Positions 32,526 to 41,061 of a stretch of DNA of 64,000 nt are shown in pieces. The DNA lies in contig DATBLQ010000057.1 of NCBI GenBank assembly GCA_036555325.1, forward strand, positions 1-64,000, in the 5' to 3' direction. Below the pieces are notes generated by a model. That model searched no databases. It saw only the letters and a list, made by a program, of their open reading frames with translations, and had not been told where the DNA came from. The stretch's first letter is position 1. Every line of letters starts with the position of its first letter. The translations under genes and the position numbers were made by a program. This DNA is from DATBLQ01 sp036555325 (GTDB taxonomy: Bacteria; Pseudomonadota; Alphaproteobacteria; Rhizobiales; Aestuariivirgaceae).

Positions 32526-34082
32526 ATGACGATGACCCCTTGCAGTCAAGCTGAGGTAGTGGGATTTCTCAGCGATCCCAAGAACTATTCCGGGAAAAAA
32601 CCCACGACAGTAGACCGCATCGACACGCACGGAGCGATGGTTTTTTTGGCAGGCGATGAAGTATGGAAGATCAAGCGAGACATCAAACTACCCTACATGG
32701 ACTTTTCCACTCTGGAGAAACGGCGGGCAGTATGCTGGCGCGAAGTCGAGCTCAACCGGCAAACCGCACCCCAAATCTATCTCGGTCTCGCAGCCATCTG
32801 CCGAGACCGAGAGGGGCTCCTTAATCTCGAAGGCAGAGGCGAGCCGGTCGAGTGGGCCGTGCGGATGCGCCGCTTCGATCAAGAGCAATTGCTTGAGGCC
32901 ATCGCTTCGCGCGGCGCCTTGACTGATGATCTCTTGCGTGCTCTGGCGTCCCATATTGCCGAGTTCCATGGGCACATTCGGAAGGCATTGGATGTCGATT
33001 TTGCTTCGACTATGCGACGGATTGCAGTCGAGCTCATTACCGGTTTTGCTCTCCAGCCAAAATTGTTTGCGCCCCCCACTCAAGAGGCATTTGCACGGCG
33101 TATCTCAGAACAAGTTGATGCGCAATCAACCTTGTTGCGAAAACGGTCACACGATGGATTTGTAAGGCGCTGCCACGGTGACCTTCATCTGCGCAATATC
33201 GTGGTTATTGACGGATCGCCGGTTCTGTTTGATGCCCTTGAGTTCGATGAGGGCTTCGCGACGACGGACATTCTCTATGATGTGGCTTTTGTCATTATGG
33301 ATTTGTGGCAAAAAGGCCTTCGCCATCAAGCAAACTTCTTGCTCAGCCGCTACCTTGCTGGCATGGGTTTAGATGAAAATATTTCAGCTCTGGCGGCGAT
33401 GCCGCTGTTCCTCGCCATTCGTGCAGGCATTCGGGCAATGGTTGCTGGCGAGCGTGTGGAGCTACAGGAAGGCGAAAACGCAATTGCTTCTGCGGCGGAA
33501 GCTAAAGCATATTTTGATGCCGCGCTCGAATATCTGCAACCCGCTCCACCTCGCGTGATCGCAATCGGAGGACTATCGGGAACCGGCAAATCCACTTTGG
33601 CGGCGGCAATTGCCCATCTCATTGGCGCAACGCCCGGCGCGCTTCACTTACGCAGCGACATAGAACGGAAACTCCTTTATGGGGTAGCCGAAACACACCG
33701 TCTTAGCGCAGAAGCTTATTCTCAGGTGACCACGCGAAAAGTTTATGAGTCCTTACTGCGCAAAACCGCCCAGGCGCTTGCGGCTCACCGCGCCGTGATT
33801 GTCGATGCAGTTTTCTCAAAGCAGGAAGAACGACTGGCAATCGAGCAAGCCGCTCAGGAGGCGCATTGCCGATTCCAGGGTTTCTGGCTTAGCGCGCCAT
33901 CCGACCTATTGTTCGCTCGCGTCGCCGGCAGAAGCGGAGACGCCTCTGATGCTGATAGAACAATCGTACAGCAGCAGCTTGCGTATGACACTGGCTTCGT
34001 CAGCTGGAGTTTGCTAGACGCCCGTGGCTCTCCAGAGGCGGTCCAGGTTGAAGCAGAAAAACTATTGGCGGTGAGCAAATGA
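32526..34082 (+). CDS. Aminoglycoside-phosphotransferase-like / P-loop kinase fusion
   Basis: A 518-residue protein in two parts. Residues 1-330 have the APH kinase fold: RRCHGDLHLRNIVVIDG holds the catalytic HGDLH-x-RN and LFDALEFDEG the metal-binding acidic residue. Residues 340-518 are a P-loop kinase domain of the AAA_33 type with Walker A GGLSGTGKST and a following acidic VIVDAVF. This architecture is widespread and its substrate unknown; the mycobacterial counterpart Rv2004c belongs to the DosR hypoxia regulon. The upstream FixK-type box suggests low-oxygen induction here too. It is followed 75 bp later by the host-attachment-type gene. Confidence 0.92.
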   Translation: MTMTPCSQAEVVGFLSDPKNYSGKKPTTVDRIDTHGAMVFLAGDEVWKIKRDIKLPYMDFSTLEKRRAVCWREVELNRQTAPQIYLGLAAICRDREGLLNLEGRGEPVEWAVRMRRFDQEQLLEAIASRGALTDDLLRALASHIAEFHGHIRKALDVDFASTMRRIAVELITGFALQPKLFAPPTQEAFARRISEQVDAQSTLLRKRSHDGFVRRCHGDLHLRNIVVIDGSPVLFDALEFDEGFATTDILYDVAFVIMDLWQKGLRHQANFLLSRYLAGMGLDENISALAAMPLFLAIRAGIRAMVAGERVELQEGENAIASAAEAKAYFDAALEYLQPAPPRVIAIGGLSGTGKSTLAAAIAHLIGATPGALHLRSDIERKLLYGVAETHRLSAEAYSQVTTRKVYESLLRKTAQALAAHRAVIVDAVFSKQEERLAIEQAAQEAHCRFQGFWLSAPSDLLFARVAGRSGDASDADRTIVQQQLAYDTGFVSWSLLDARGSPEAVQVEAEKLLAVSK

Positions 34083-34087
34083 AATCG

Positions 34088-34101
34088 TTGCGCTGGATCA
34101 A
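34088..34101 (+). promoter_or_regulatory. Possible weak FixK/FNR-type box
   Basis: TTGCGCTGGATCAA has two mismatches in one half-site, but its centre is 63 bases before the next ATG, the same spacing as the strong boxes in this block. Confidence 0.35.
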
Positions 34102-34157
34102 TAACATTACTGCCACCTTTTCTATTGTCAGCCAATTTCTCACGACGAGGAACAAGA

Positions 34158-34604
34158 ATGAAGAAAGCAGCTATCCGTCAAGGCGACTGGGTTGTGATAT
34201 GTGATGGTCGCAAGGCTTTAATCTTGGAAAACCAGGGCGACGAAAAATATCCGAACCTGCGCAAAAAGGAACTACACGAACAGAACGAAGCTCCAGCGCG
34301 GGACCTCGGCACTGATCGGCCCGGGCGCGTCTATGAGTCTGTCGGGGCTGGCCGTAGCGCGGTGGAACAGCCGGATCTTCACGAAGAGGCGGAGCGGCTT
34401 TTTATCGCAAATTTGGCTGACCACCTCCACGCTGCTGTGGCAGCTCACTCAGAAAGGCGACTGGTCATCGTCGCGCCACCCCGTGCATTGGGACGATTCC
34501 GCAACGCCTGCTCGCCCGCGGTTCGAAAATCTATTGTGGCTGAATTGAACAAGGACTGGGTAAACGAGCCCATCGAAAAAATCGAAAGCCGGCTGTTCTC
34601 CTAA
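34158..34604 (+). CDS. Host-attachment family protein
   Basis: A 148-residue protein of the family named after proteins required for attachment to host cells (related to archaeal release-factor-like domains). It opens RQGDWVVICDGRKALILEN, the usual first strand, has HEEAERLFIANLADHLHAAV and the central RLVIVAPPRALGRFRNA, and closes with a helix KIESRLFS. In Agrobacterium, a member is linked to root attachment; the molecular role is unclear, and in other bacteria it seems to be a stress protein. ATG 34158 has GAGG six bases upstream. It probably shares the FixK-type regulation of its neighbours. Confidence 0.9.
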   Translation: MKKAAIRQGDWVVICDGRKALILENQGDEKYPNLRKKELHEQNEAPARDLGTDRPGRVYESVGAGRSAVEQPDLHEEAERLFIANLADHLHAAVAAHSERRLVIVAPPRALGRFRNACSPAVRKSIVAELNKDWVNEPIEKIESRLFS

Positions 34605-34798
34605 TAGAATTCCTGGAGCTTCCCGCCATCGCGGGCCGAGGGATTGAAGTGGGTCAGTGGCCAAGTGCTGAGCGAGAACGATGGTCAAGATGTGCGAAGA
34701 ACCTGACTTTAGCGCCGAACCCGTGGAAGGGGCGTCGGGAGTCGTTTTGATCCGCCCCTCGCGGATAGCGCAGGTTCGCGACTCTACAATTCTGTGCG

Positions 34799-35230
34799 TC
34801 ATTCCCGCATGAACGACTGAAACTCTTCGAGGGTCACCTTACCATCTTTGTTCGAGTCGACTTTATCGAAGATCCGCTTATGCATAGCCGTCACCTCCTC
34901 GAACGAGAGCCCGCCATCTCCGTCTATGTCGGCTACTGCGAACATTAGTTTCATCATATGCCCTCGCATGCCCATCATCGGCATCGCACTCATCATTCCC
35001 GGTTGCATCATGCCACCTATCATTCCCCGGCCCATCATCGTTTCGGGGCCCATCATCCCCGGTTGCGTAGACTGCCCGCTGCTGCTCTGCTCCCCCTCCG
35101 GCGCAGCCTGTACGACCTTCAAAGCGTAGTAGTGCGGATCAGCCATAGTCGTTTGTGCTACCGCTGTCGCAGTTAGGCTTGTGAAGAAGGCTGTCAGGAT
35201 GATCGTGCGCGGCAATCCAGGTTTCGTCAT
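34799..35230 (-). CDS. Secreted Met-rich EF-hand protein
   Basis: A 143-residue exported protein. After a signal peptide ending ATAVAQ the mature part has a Met/Gly-rich stretch (MMGRGMIGGMMQPGMMSAMP and MMGMRGHMMK) and then two EF-hand loops, DIDGDGGLSFEE and DSNKDGKVTLEE. Methionine clusters of this kind bind Cu(I) or Ag(I) in the periplasm, and the EF-hands should bind Ca2+, so it may be a metal buffer. ATG 35230 is chosen for the GGAG six bases upstream. A perfect FixK-type box is centred 76 bases upstream of it. It is a single-gene unit. Confidence 0.85.
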   Translation of the reverse strand: MTKPGLPRTIILTAFFTSLTATAVAQTTMADPHYYALKVVQAAPEGEQSSSGQSTQPGMMGPETMMGRGMIGGMMQPGMMSAMPMMGMRGHMMKLMFAVADIDGDGGLSFEEVTAMHKRIFDKVDSNKDGKVTLEEFQSFMRE

Positions 35231-35299
35231 AAGGTTCTCCATATAAAAAACCTCCCTGCTTAGATCAATTCAATCTTACCCGCCGCAAGCGCGGTTAGC

Positions 35300-35313
35300 T
35301 TGATTTGGATCAA
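35300..35313. promoter_or_regulatory. FixK/FNR-type box, perfect
   Basis: TTGATTTGGATCAA. On the minus side it fits a class II site for the Met-rich EF-hand gene (leader about 35 bases). On the plus side a start site at the same distance would lie just before a 29-codon frame at 35367 that has GAGG upstream. Confidence 0.8.
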
Positions 35314-35487
35314 AGAGCCTGATCTACAGATTGCTGATCGATTTGGCGAGAAAGCGAGGTCCTACCATGAAGCAATCTGCTGAAACGGCAAAACATATGG
35401 CCCCTCCCCCCGGCATTCTTTGCGGCATCCGAGCAAGCGCCTTACATATTAATTAAGCTGGGCACCAATTCCCGTCCTGTCCTAACT

Positions 35488-35589
35488 TCAATCGTCGAAG
35501 TCATCACCAATTGGTTCAAAACCGATGTGTGTGGCGAGAAATGCTTCAGCCACGGCGGCAAAAGCACGACTGTGTTCGGGCCTGCAAAT
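35488..35589 (-). pseudogene. C-terminal remnant of an S9 (prolyl oligopeptidase) family peptidase
   Basis: The minus strand reads RPEHSRAFAAVAEAFLATHI then GFEPIGDDFDD and a stop at 35488. This is the ending of alpha/beta-hydrolase-type S9 peptidases (FARPENR-x-F-x-AVAEAFLA-HLGGR-EPIGDDF). The catalytic region is missing and the frame upstream is unrelated, so it is a remnant. It lies before the XRE regulator gene in the opposite direction. Confidence 0.65.
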
Positions 35590-35695
35590 AATCAATCTTG
35601 ATATGTCACACATGCAAAATAATGCTTGATCCAAGATAATGCATAACGTAGATCGCTTAGGCACGGTTGTCGAATCGTTAAGCAAGAAGTGACTC

Positions 35696-35974
35696 ATGAT
35701 TACCGCCGCACAACTGCGGGCCGCGCGTGCGCTGTTAAGTATTGATCAACGCAAACTCTCGCGTTTGTCTGGACTCTCACTGCCCACAATTCAGCGAATG
35801 GAGTCGAGCGAGGATGTGATTCGCGGCAATGTTGATTCGCTTATGAAAGTGATTGCTGCGCTGGAGAAAGCTGGCATCGAGCTCATCGGCGAAGGCGAGG
35901 TTAGCCAAAATGGTGGCCGCGGGGTGAGGCTAAGGACGCCGCGAACGGTAACACGCATCGGCCGTGGAAAGTAG
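35696..35974 (+). CDS. XRE-type helix-turn-helix regulator
   Basis: A 92-residue DNA-binding protein. The first 65 residues form a Cro/C1-type helix-turn-helix (ITAAQLRAARALLSIDQRKL and LSGLSLPTIQRMESSE), followed by a short basic tail rich in Arg. Such proteins are common in rhizobia as single-domain repressors. It lies 6 bp before hyfB, so it belongs to the Ehr complex operon and may autoregulate it. A poor FixK-like half-site (TTGATCCAA at 35626) lies upstream. A regulator gene directly before an Ehr operon also occurs in Mycobacterium (Rv0081, there of the ArsR type). Confidence 0.88.
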   Translation: MITAAQLRAARALLSIDQRKLSRLSGLSLPTIQRMESSEDVIRGNVDSLMKVIAALEKAGIELIGEGEVSQNGGRGVRLRTPRTVTRIGRGK

Positions 35975-35980
35975 GAGAGG

Positions 35981-37993
35981 ATGCTGCTTGTCGGTGCATT
36001 ATGGTGCGTGGCAGGTCTAATCGTTACTGCTTGCATCGGCGTCGCCATCTGCCGGAGGCGGGCCGCAACTCCGATTATCTACGGATCTTGCCTAGCCCTA
36101 TCGTTGATGATTCTTAGTATGGCATTTGCCCACTTGATCTCAGACGAAGGCATTCCGGCCAGCGCGACATTACCGCTTGGCCTGCCGTGGGTGGGTGCAC
36201 ATTTCCGGTTGGACACACTCGCCGCGTTCTTTCTCACCGTTGTCAATGTCGGCACTAGCGCGGCGAGCTTGTTCGCACTCGGTTATGGTCGGCGTGAGGA
36301 AGCGCCGCAGCGGGTACTGCCGTTCTACCCAGCCTTCCTCGCCGGCATGAATCTTGTCGTGCTCTCAGACGACGCATTCACTTTTCTCGTCTCTTGGGAG
36401 TCTATGTCGCTCACCTCCTGGGGCCTTGTGATGGCGCACCATCGTGTGCGGGACAACACGTATGCGGGATATGTCTATCTCGTCATGGCCGCCTTTGGCA
36501 CTCTTGCTTTGCTGTTGGCCCTGGGGCTGCTAGCAGGGCCCGGCGGTTTATATAGTTTCGGCGCAATCCGCGAAAGCCATCCATCACCTACACTTGCCGG
36601 CGGCGTATTGATCCTCACTCTGGTTGGAGCTGGTTCGAAGGCAGGTCTCTTGCCGCTGCACGTGTGGTTGCCGCTAGCGCACCCGGCGGCGCCCAGTCAT
36701 GTCTCTGCCCTGATGAGCGGCGTCATGACGAAGGTCGCGGTCTATGGTTTCGTGCGTATTGTTTTCGATCTTCTCGGCTCTCCGGCTTGGTGGTGGAGCA
36801 TCATTGTACTGGCCCTGGGGGCAATCACTGCGGTGATGGGAGTTCTGTATGCACTAATGCAGCATGATCTCAAGCGCTTGCTCGCCTATCACACGGTCGA
36901 GAACATCGGGATCATCTTCATTGGGCTTGGCTTGGCTCTCGCTTTCAAAGCTTATGACATGGCTTGGGCAGCGGCGCTGGCGCTCACAGCGGCTCTGCTG
37001 CACGTGTTCAATCATTCGATTTTTAAGAGCCTGCTGTTCTTTGGCTCTGGCGCAGTACTCCGCGCGACCGGCGAGCGCGACATGGAGCATTTGGGAGGGC
37101 TTATTCACCGGATGCCCCAAACAGCATTCTTGTTTCTGGTTGGGTGCGTTGCTATTTCGGCACTTCCTCCACTCAATGGGTTCGTGTCCGAATGGCTGAC
37201 GTTTCAAGCAATCCTGTTGAGTCCGCAGTTGCCATCTTGGGGTCTTAAACTATTAGTGCCTGGAGCGGGCGCCTTGCTCGCCCTTTCCGCAGCGCTTGCG
37301 GCAGCATGCTTCGTCAAAGCGTTCGGCATAACCTTTCTTGGGCGGCCTCGCACAGAAGCGGCCAAATACGCGCAAGAAACTGATGGTTTTTCCCTTTCAG
37401 CAATGTCCATGTTCGCGGCGCTATGTCTCATCACCGGTATTTTGCCGGGTTTCTTTATCGACACATTGGCTCCAGTGGTAACGAGTCTGGTTGGCGATCG
37501 GATGCCGAAACAGTGGGGGATCGATTGGCTGTCCGTCGTACCCGTCGCTCAGAGTCGCAGCTCCTATAATGGCTTTCTCATTTTCGTTTTCGTCGCAATT
37601 TCCGGCTTGACGACGGCATTTGTGATTCACCGCCTTGCTTCGGATCGCGTAAGGCGGGCCCCGGCATGGGACTGCGGTTATCCGGATGGGAACCCCATAA
37701 CGCAATACACCGCGAGTAGCTTCGCACAACCCATCCGGCGGGTGTTTGGCACAGTCGTATTTCGCGCCCGCGAAAGCGTTAAAATACCCCCTCCAGGGGA
37801 TCTTCAGCCTGCGCGCTTTTCACTCGATTTGCGCGATGTTATTTGGGATGCGCTGTACGAGCCGGTCGCAGCTGGCATTGCATTATGTAGTGATCAGCTC
37901 AACCACTTGCAGTTCCTGACCATCCGACAGTTCCTCAGTCTTGTCTTTAGTGTCCTCGTGATTCTGCTGATGGTACTAGCAATATGGCTGTGA
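35981..37993 (+). CDS. hyfB: HyfB-like antiporter-type membrane subunit of an Ehr complex
   Basis: A 670-residue membrane protein of the NuoL/MrpA/HyfB family with about 16 helices. The signature LPLHVWLPLAHPAAPSHVSA LMSGVMTKVAVYGF carries the proton-channel Lys and His residues, and YALMQHDLKRLLAYHTVENI is the second conserved block. Length and the C-terminal soluble tail (RAPAWDCGYPDG) are those of HyfB/HycC rather than NuoL. It should pump protons or Na+ when coupled to electron flow in the complex. AGGAGAGG lies directly before the ATG. It overlaps hyfC by 10 bp. Symbols hyfB-hyfI here denote homology, not proven hydrogenase function. Confidence 0.9.
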   Translation: MLLVGALWCVAGLIVTACIGVAICRRRAATPIIYGSCLALSLMILSMAFAHLISDEGIPASATLPLGLPWVGAHFRLDTLAAFFLTVVNVGTSAASLFALGYGRREEAPQRVLPFYPAFLAGMNLVVLSDDAFTFLVSWESMSLTSWGLVMAHHRVRDNTYAGYVYLVMAAFGTLALLLALGLLAGPGGLYSFGAIRESHPSPTLAGGVLILTLVGAGSKAGLLPLHVWLPLAHPAAPSHVSALMSGVMTKVAVYGFVRIVFDLLGSPAWWWSIIVLALGAITAVMGVLYALMQHDLKRLLAYHTVENIGIIFIGLGLALAFKAYDMAWAAALALTAALLHVFNHSIFKSLLFFGSGAVLRATGERDMEHLGGLIHRMPQTAFLFLVGCVAISALPPLNGFVSEWLTFQAILLSPQLPSWGLKLLVPGAGALLALSAALAAACFVKAFGITFLGRPRTEAAKYAQETDGFSLSAMSMFAALCLITGILPGFFIDTLAPVVTSLVGDRMPKQWGIDWLSVVPVAQSRSSYNGFLIFVFVAISGLTTAFVIHRLASDRVRRAPAWDCGYPDGNPITQYTASSFAQPIRRVFGTVVFRARESVKIPPPGDLQPARFSLDLRDVIWDALYEPVAAGIALCSDQLNHLQFLTIRQFLSLVFSVLVILLMVLAIWL

Positions 37994-38940
37994 CCTTCAG
38001 TTTTGCCCTACAAGGCACGCAGATGCTGCTGGTGATTTTCCTGGCACCGCTGCTCACGGGATTGGTCCGCAAGGTAAAAGCGCGACTTCAGCGCCGGCGC
38101 GGGCCTCCGCTTATCCAACCATATCTGGACTTGATTCGACTTGCGCGTAAGGAAGTGGTGCTTGCAGAGAATGCCTCCTGGCTATTCCGCGCAATTCCCT
38201 ACATTGTGTTTGCGGGCACATGGGTAGCTGCTGCACTCGTGCCGTCGTTTGCAACCGCCCTTAGGTTCAGTTGGGCAGCGGATCTTATCGCAATAGTCGC
38301 CCTTCTCGGCAGTGCACGGTTTTTCCTTGCCCTCGCAGGTCTTGACATCGGAACCAGCTTTGGGGGCATCGGGTCCAGTCGTGAGGTGATGATCGCGTCG
38401 CTCGCGGAACCGGCAATGATTATGATCGTTTTCACGCTTGCCCTTATTGCCGGGTCTACTCAGCTCGCAACCATGGCTGCCTACATGAATTCTTCCGAAA
38501 TCGGGTTGCGGATGTCACTCGGACTTGTGTTGGTTGCCATAATTATTGTCGCGATAGCGGAGAATGCGCGCATCCCGGTCGACAATCCTGCAACACACCT
38601 AGAGCTCACCATGGTGCACGAGGCCATGGTGCTGGAGTATTCCGGCCGCCATCTCGCATTAATCGAGCTTTCAGCCTCGCTAAAGTTGCTTCTTTACGTC
38701 TCGCTGGTGGCCTGTCTATTCGCACCGTGGGGGATGGCATCCGGCGAGGCGGCGCCAGTGACTTTAGCGATTGGATTTGCGGCCTATTTAGGCAAACTCT
38801 TCGTTGGTGGCTGTCTGCTAGCCTTGTTCGAGACGGTGATTGCAAAAATGCGAGTGTTTCGCGTTCCGGAATTTCTGGGCGTGGCGCTGATGCTTGGTCT
38901 TCTGGCAACCTTGTTGCTGTTCGTGTCCCGGAGCTTTTGA
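37984..38940 (+). CDS. hyfC: HyfC-like (NuoH-type) membrane subunit
   Basis: A 318-residue membrane protein of eight helices, homologous to HycD/HyfC and NuoH, the subunit that joins the membrane arm to the peripheral arm. RRRGPPLIQPYLDLIRLARK is the conserved first loop and ENARIPVDNPATHLELTMVH with EAMVLEYSG the acidic loop that lines the quinone or proton path in complex I. It overlaps hyfB by 10 bp and abuts hyfE with no spacer, so the whole set is one translation-coupled operon. Confidence 0.92.
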   Translation: MAVTFSFALQGTQMLLVIFLAPLLTGLVRKVKARLQRRRGPPLIQPYLDLIRLARKEVVLAENASWLFRAIPYIVFAGTWVAAALVPSFATALRFSWAADLIAIVALLGSARFFLALAGLDIGTSFGGIGSSREVMIASLAEPAMIMIVFTLALIAGSTQLATMAAYMNSSEIGLRMSLGLVLVAIIIVAIAENARIPVDNPATHLELTMVHEAMVLEYSGRHLALIELSASLKLLLYVSLVACLFAPWGMASGEAAPVTLAIGFAAYLGKLFVGGCLLALFETVIAKMRVFRVPEFLGVALMLGLLATLLLFVSRSF

Positions 38941-39603
38941 ATGCGCGGTTACGTCTTCGACGTTGCTCACCTACTTGCTGGCTCTCTGGTTTTGGTAAGT
39001 TTAATGCAGCTTTACCAGGATAGGCTGTACGCGCTCCTCAATGTATTCGCGTTGCATGCGTTTGTGTTGGCGCTTTCGGTATGTTGGCAGGCATATATCC
39101 AGAATGCATCTCACCTCTATATTACAGCAGGCATTGCGCTAGTCTTCAAAGCCATCATCATCCCTGGTGCGTTACATCGGATCATTGTCCGCCTTGGCAT
39201 TCATCGCGAGATCGAAACGGTGGGGGGTGTTGGTCTCACCATGCTCGCCGGCATAGGACTCGTAGCCTTGTCTATGGTGGTTATGCTGCGAGTTACTGGA
39301 GGAGCCGATCCTCTCACTCGTGAAGACCTTGCGTTTGCACTTTCCGTTATCCTGCTGGGCCTTCTGCTCATGGTAACGCGACGTAATGCAGTCAGCCAGG
39401 TGGTCGGATTCATGTCACTGGAGAATGGGCTCATTCTCGCAGCTACTGGAGCCAAGGGTATGCCCCTCGTGGTCGAAATCAGTATTGCCTTCTCAATCCT
39501 CATTGCTTTCATCGTGATCGGAATATTTCTTTTTCGTATTCGCGAACGGTTTGACACCGTGGACATCGAGGCGCTCGATCAGCACCGTGGAGAACGCCGA
39601 TGA
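38941..39603 (+). CDS. hyfE: HyfE-like membrane subunit
   Basis: A 220-residue protein with about seven helices, homologous to HyfE of hydrogenase-4; its N-terminal part is NuoK-like. The block VSQVVGFMSLENGLILAATG matches the conserved helix with the membrane-buried Glu of NuoK (Glu36 region), needed for proton movement. It starts right after the hyfC stop codon and overlaps hyfF by 4 bp. Mycobacterial HycP (Rv0085) is the equivalent. Confidence 0.9.
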   Translation: MRGYVFDVAHLLAGSLVLVSLMQLYQDRLYALLNVFALHAFVLALSVCWQAYIQNASHLYITAGIALVFKAIIIPGALHRIIVRLGIHREIETVGGVGLTMLAGIGLVALSMVVMLRVTGGADPLTREDLAFALSVILLGLLLMVTRRNAVSQVVGFMSLENGLILAATGAKGMPLVVEISIAFSILIAFIVIGIFLFRIRERFDTVDIEALDQHRGERR

Positions 39604-41048
39604 TGCCTTTGGCGTTGGACGGAGCCAGCGCTGTCCTAATTATCCCTGCTGTTGCGGCAGCGCTTCTGGTTATCCTTCCCGGCTATCGCATAGCATCCCA
39701 GGTCAACGTCCTTGCGACTTTGCTCACGTTTGCTGCTGCGTTCTCGCTTTTTTTCGGTCGCCCTGAGCCCGGCAACTATTTACTTGTCGACGATCTCAAC
39801 AATATTTTCATCGTGTTGACAACCTTTGTCGCCTTTACCACCAGCGTATTCAGCGCAAGCTACATTGCTCATGAGCTCGAAACCGGAAAATTAACTTCGA
39901 CTAATGTGCGCTTTTACCACGCGATGTATCAGGTTCTGATGTTTGCGATGAACCTTGCACTCATCTCCAACAATATTGGACTAATGTGGGTGGCGATCGA
40001 GCTTGCAACCCTGACGACGGTAGTCATGGTGGGTATTTACCGTACTCACGAAGCACTCGAGGCGGCGTGGAAGTATTTTATTCTCGGCAGCGTCGGAATT
40101 GCATTCGCATTGTTCGGCACAATCCTTATCTATCTGGCGGCGCAGCCAGTTGTCGGCGAAGGGGCCAACGCCATGGTCTGGACCCTTCTCTTGGCGCAGG
40201 CGGCCAATTTCGATCCGGCGCTGCTTAACGTGGCCTTCGTATTTCTGATTCTTGGATACGGAACAAAAGTTGGACTTGCGCCGCTCCACGCATGGCTTCC
40301 CGACGCCCACGCGGAAGGCCCGACGCCGATCTCAGCGGTATTGTCAGGTTTGCTTCTCAACGTTGCCCTCTATGCGGTGCTTCGCTTTAAGATGCTGCTC
40401 GCAGCAAACCCGACAGCAGTTGCGCCCGGCCCACTGATGGTAACCATGGGACTTGTCTCGCTTATCTTTGCCTCGTTCATGCTCTATCGTCGGCGGGACA
40501 TCAAACGTATGTTCGCCTATTCCTCGATCGAGCATATGGGACTTATCACGTTTGCCTTCGGGATGGGGGGGCCACTTGCAAACTTTGCAGGACTGCTGCA
40601 CATGACAATGCACAGCCTTACCAAGTCGGCAATTTTTTTTGCCGTCGGCCACATTAGTCAGGTTAAGGGGACTCAGCGCATCTCCGACATGGGCGGCCTC
40701 ACGGAAACCCATCCGGTGCTTGGGTGGGGGCTTGTGCTGGGCGTGGTGGCCATTGCCGGTTTGCCGCCGCTGGGAATTTTTACGAGCGAGTTTCTCATTG
40801 TTAGTTCGACTTTCGCCCGCCAGCCGTTGCTTGCTTTACCTCTAATTATTGGACTTTTGGTTGGCTTCGGCGCCTTGTTTATGAGATTGAATGCGATCGC
40901 TTTTGGCGAGGCGCGTGGTAACACCGGCCCAACCGAGGCTTCTTTCGTACCTATGTTTGCGCATTTGGCCCTGGTACTCACTGCTGGCATCTACCTGCCA
41001 CCGCCGCTGGTTATCTGGTTTCAGAACGTGGCGAAGATATTGGGATAG
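39600..41048 (+). CDS. hyfF: HyfF-like antiporter-type membrane subunit
   Basis: A 482-residue protein of about 14 helices from the NuoL/M/N antiporter family, HyfF type. KVGLAPLHAWLPDAHAEGPT and SAVLSGLLLNVALYAVLRF are the channel signature, and YRRRDIKRMFAYSSIEHMGL the second conserved block. Together with HyfB this gives the complex two antiporter modules; HyfD is absent, as in other Ehr systems. ATG 39600 overlaps the hyfE stop (ATGA). Mycobacterial HycQ (Rv0086) is the equivalent. Confidence 0.92.
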   Translation: MMPLALDGASAVLIIPAVAAALLVILPGYRIASQVNVLATLLTFAAAFSLFFGRPEPGNYLLVDDLNNIFIVLTTFVAFTTSVFSASYIAHELETGKLTSTNVRFYHAMYQVLMFAMNLALISNNIGLMWVAIELATLTTVVMVGIYRTHEALEAAWKYFILGSVGIAFALFGTILIYLAAQPVVGEGANAMVWTLLLAQAANFDPALLNVAFVFLILGYGTKVGLAPLHAWLPDAHAEGPTPISAVLSGLLLNVALYAVLRFKMLLAANPTAVAPGPLMVTMGLVSLIFASFMLYRRRDIKRMFAYSSIEHMGLITFAFGMGGPLANFAGLLHMTMHSLTKSAIFFAVGHISQVKGTQRISDMGGLTETHPVLGWGLVLGVVAIAGLPPLGIFTSEFLIVSSTFARQPLLALPLIIGLLVGFGALFMRLNAIAFGEARGNTGPTEASFVPMFAHLALVLTAGIYLPPPLVIWFQNVAKILG

Positions 41049-41061
41049 CGAAGCAGCCGTG

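Noticed and set aside
35626..35639. TTGATCCAAGATAA before the XRE/hyf operon as a FixK-type box
   Set aside because: The second half-site has two mismatches; the distance to the ATG fits, but the match is too weak to list as a site.
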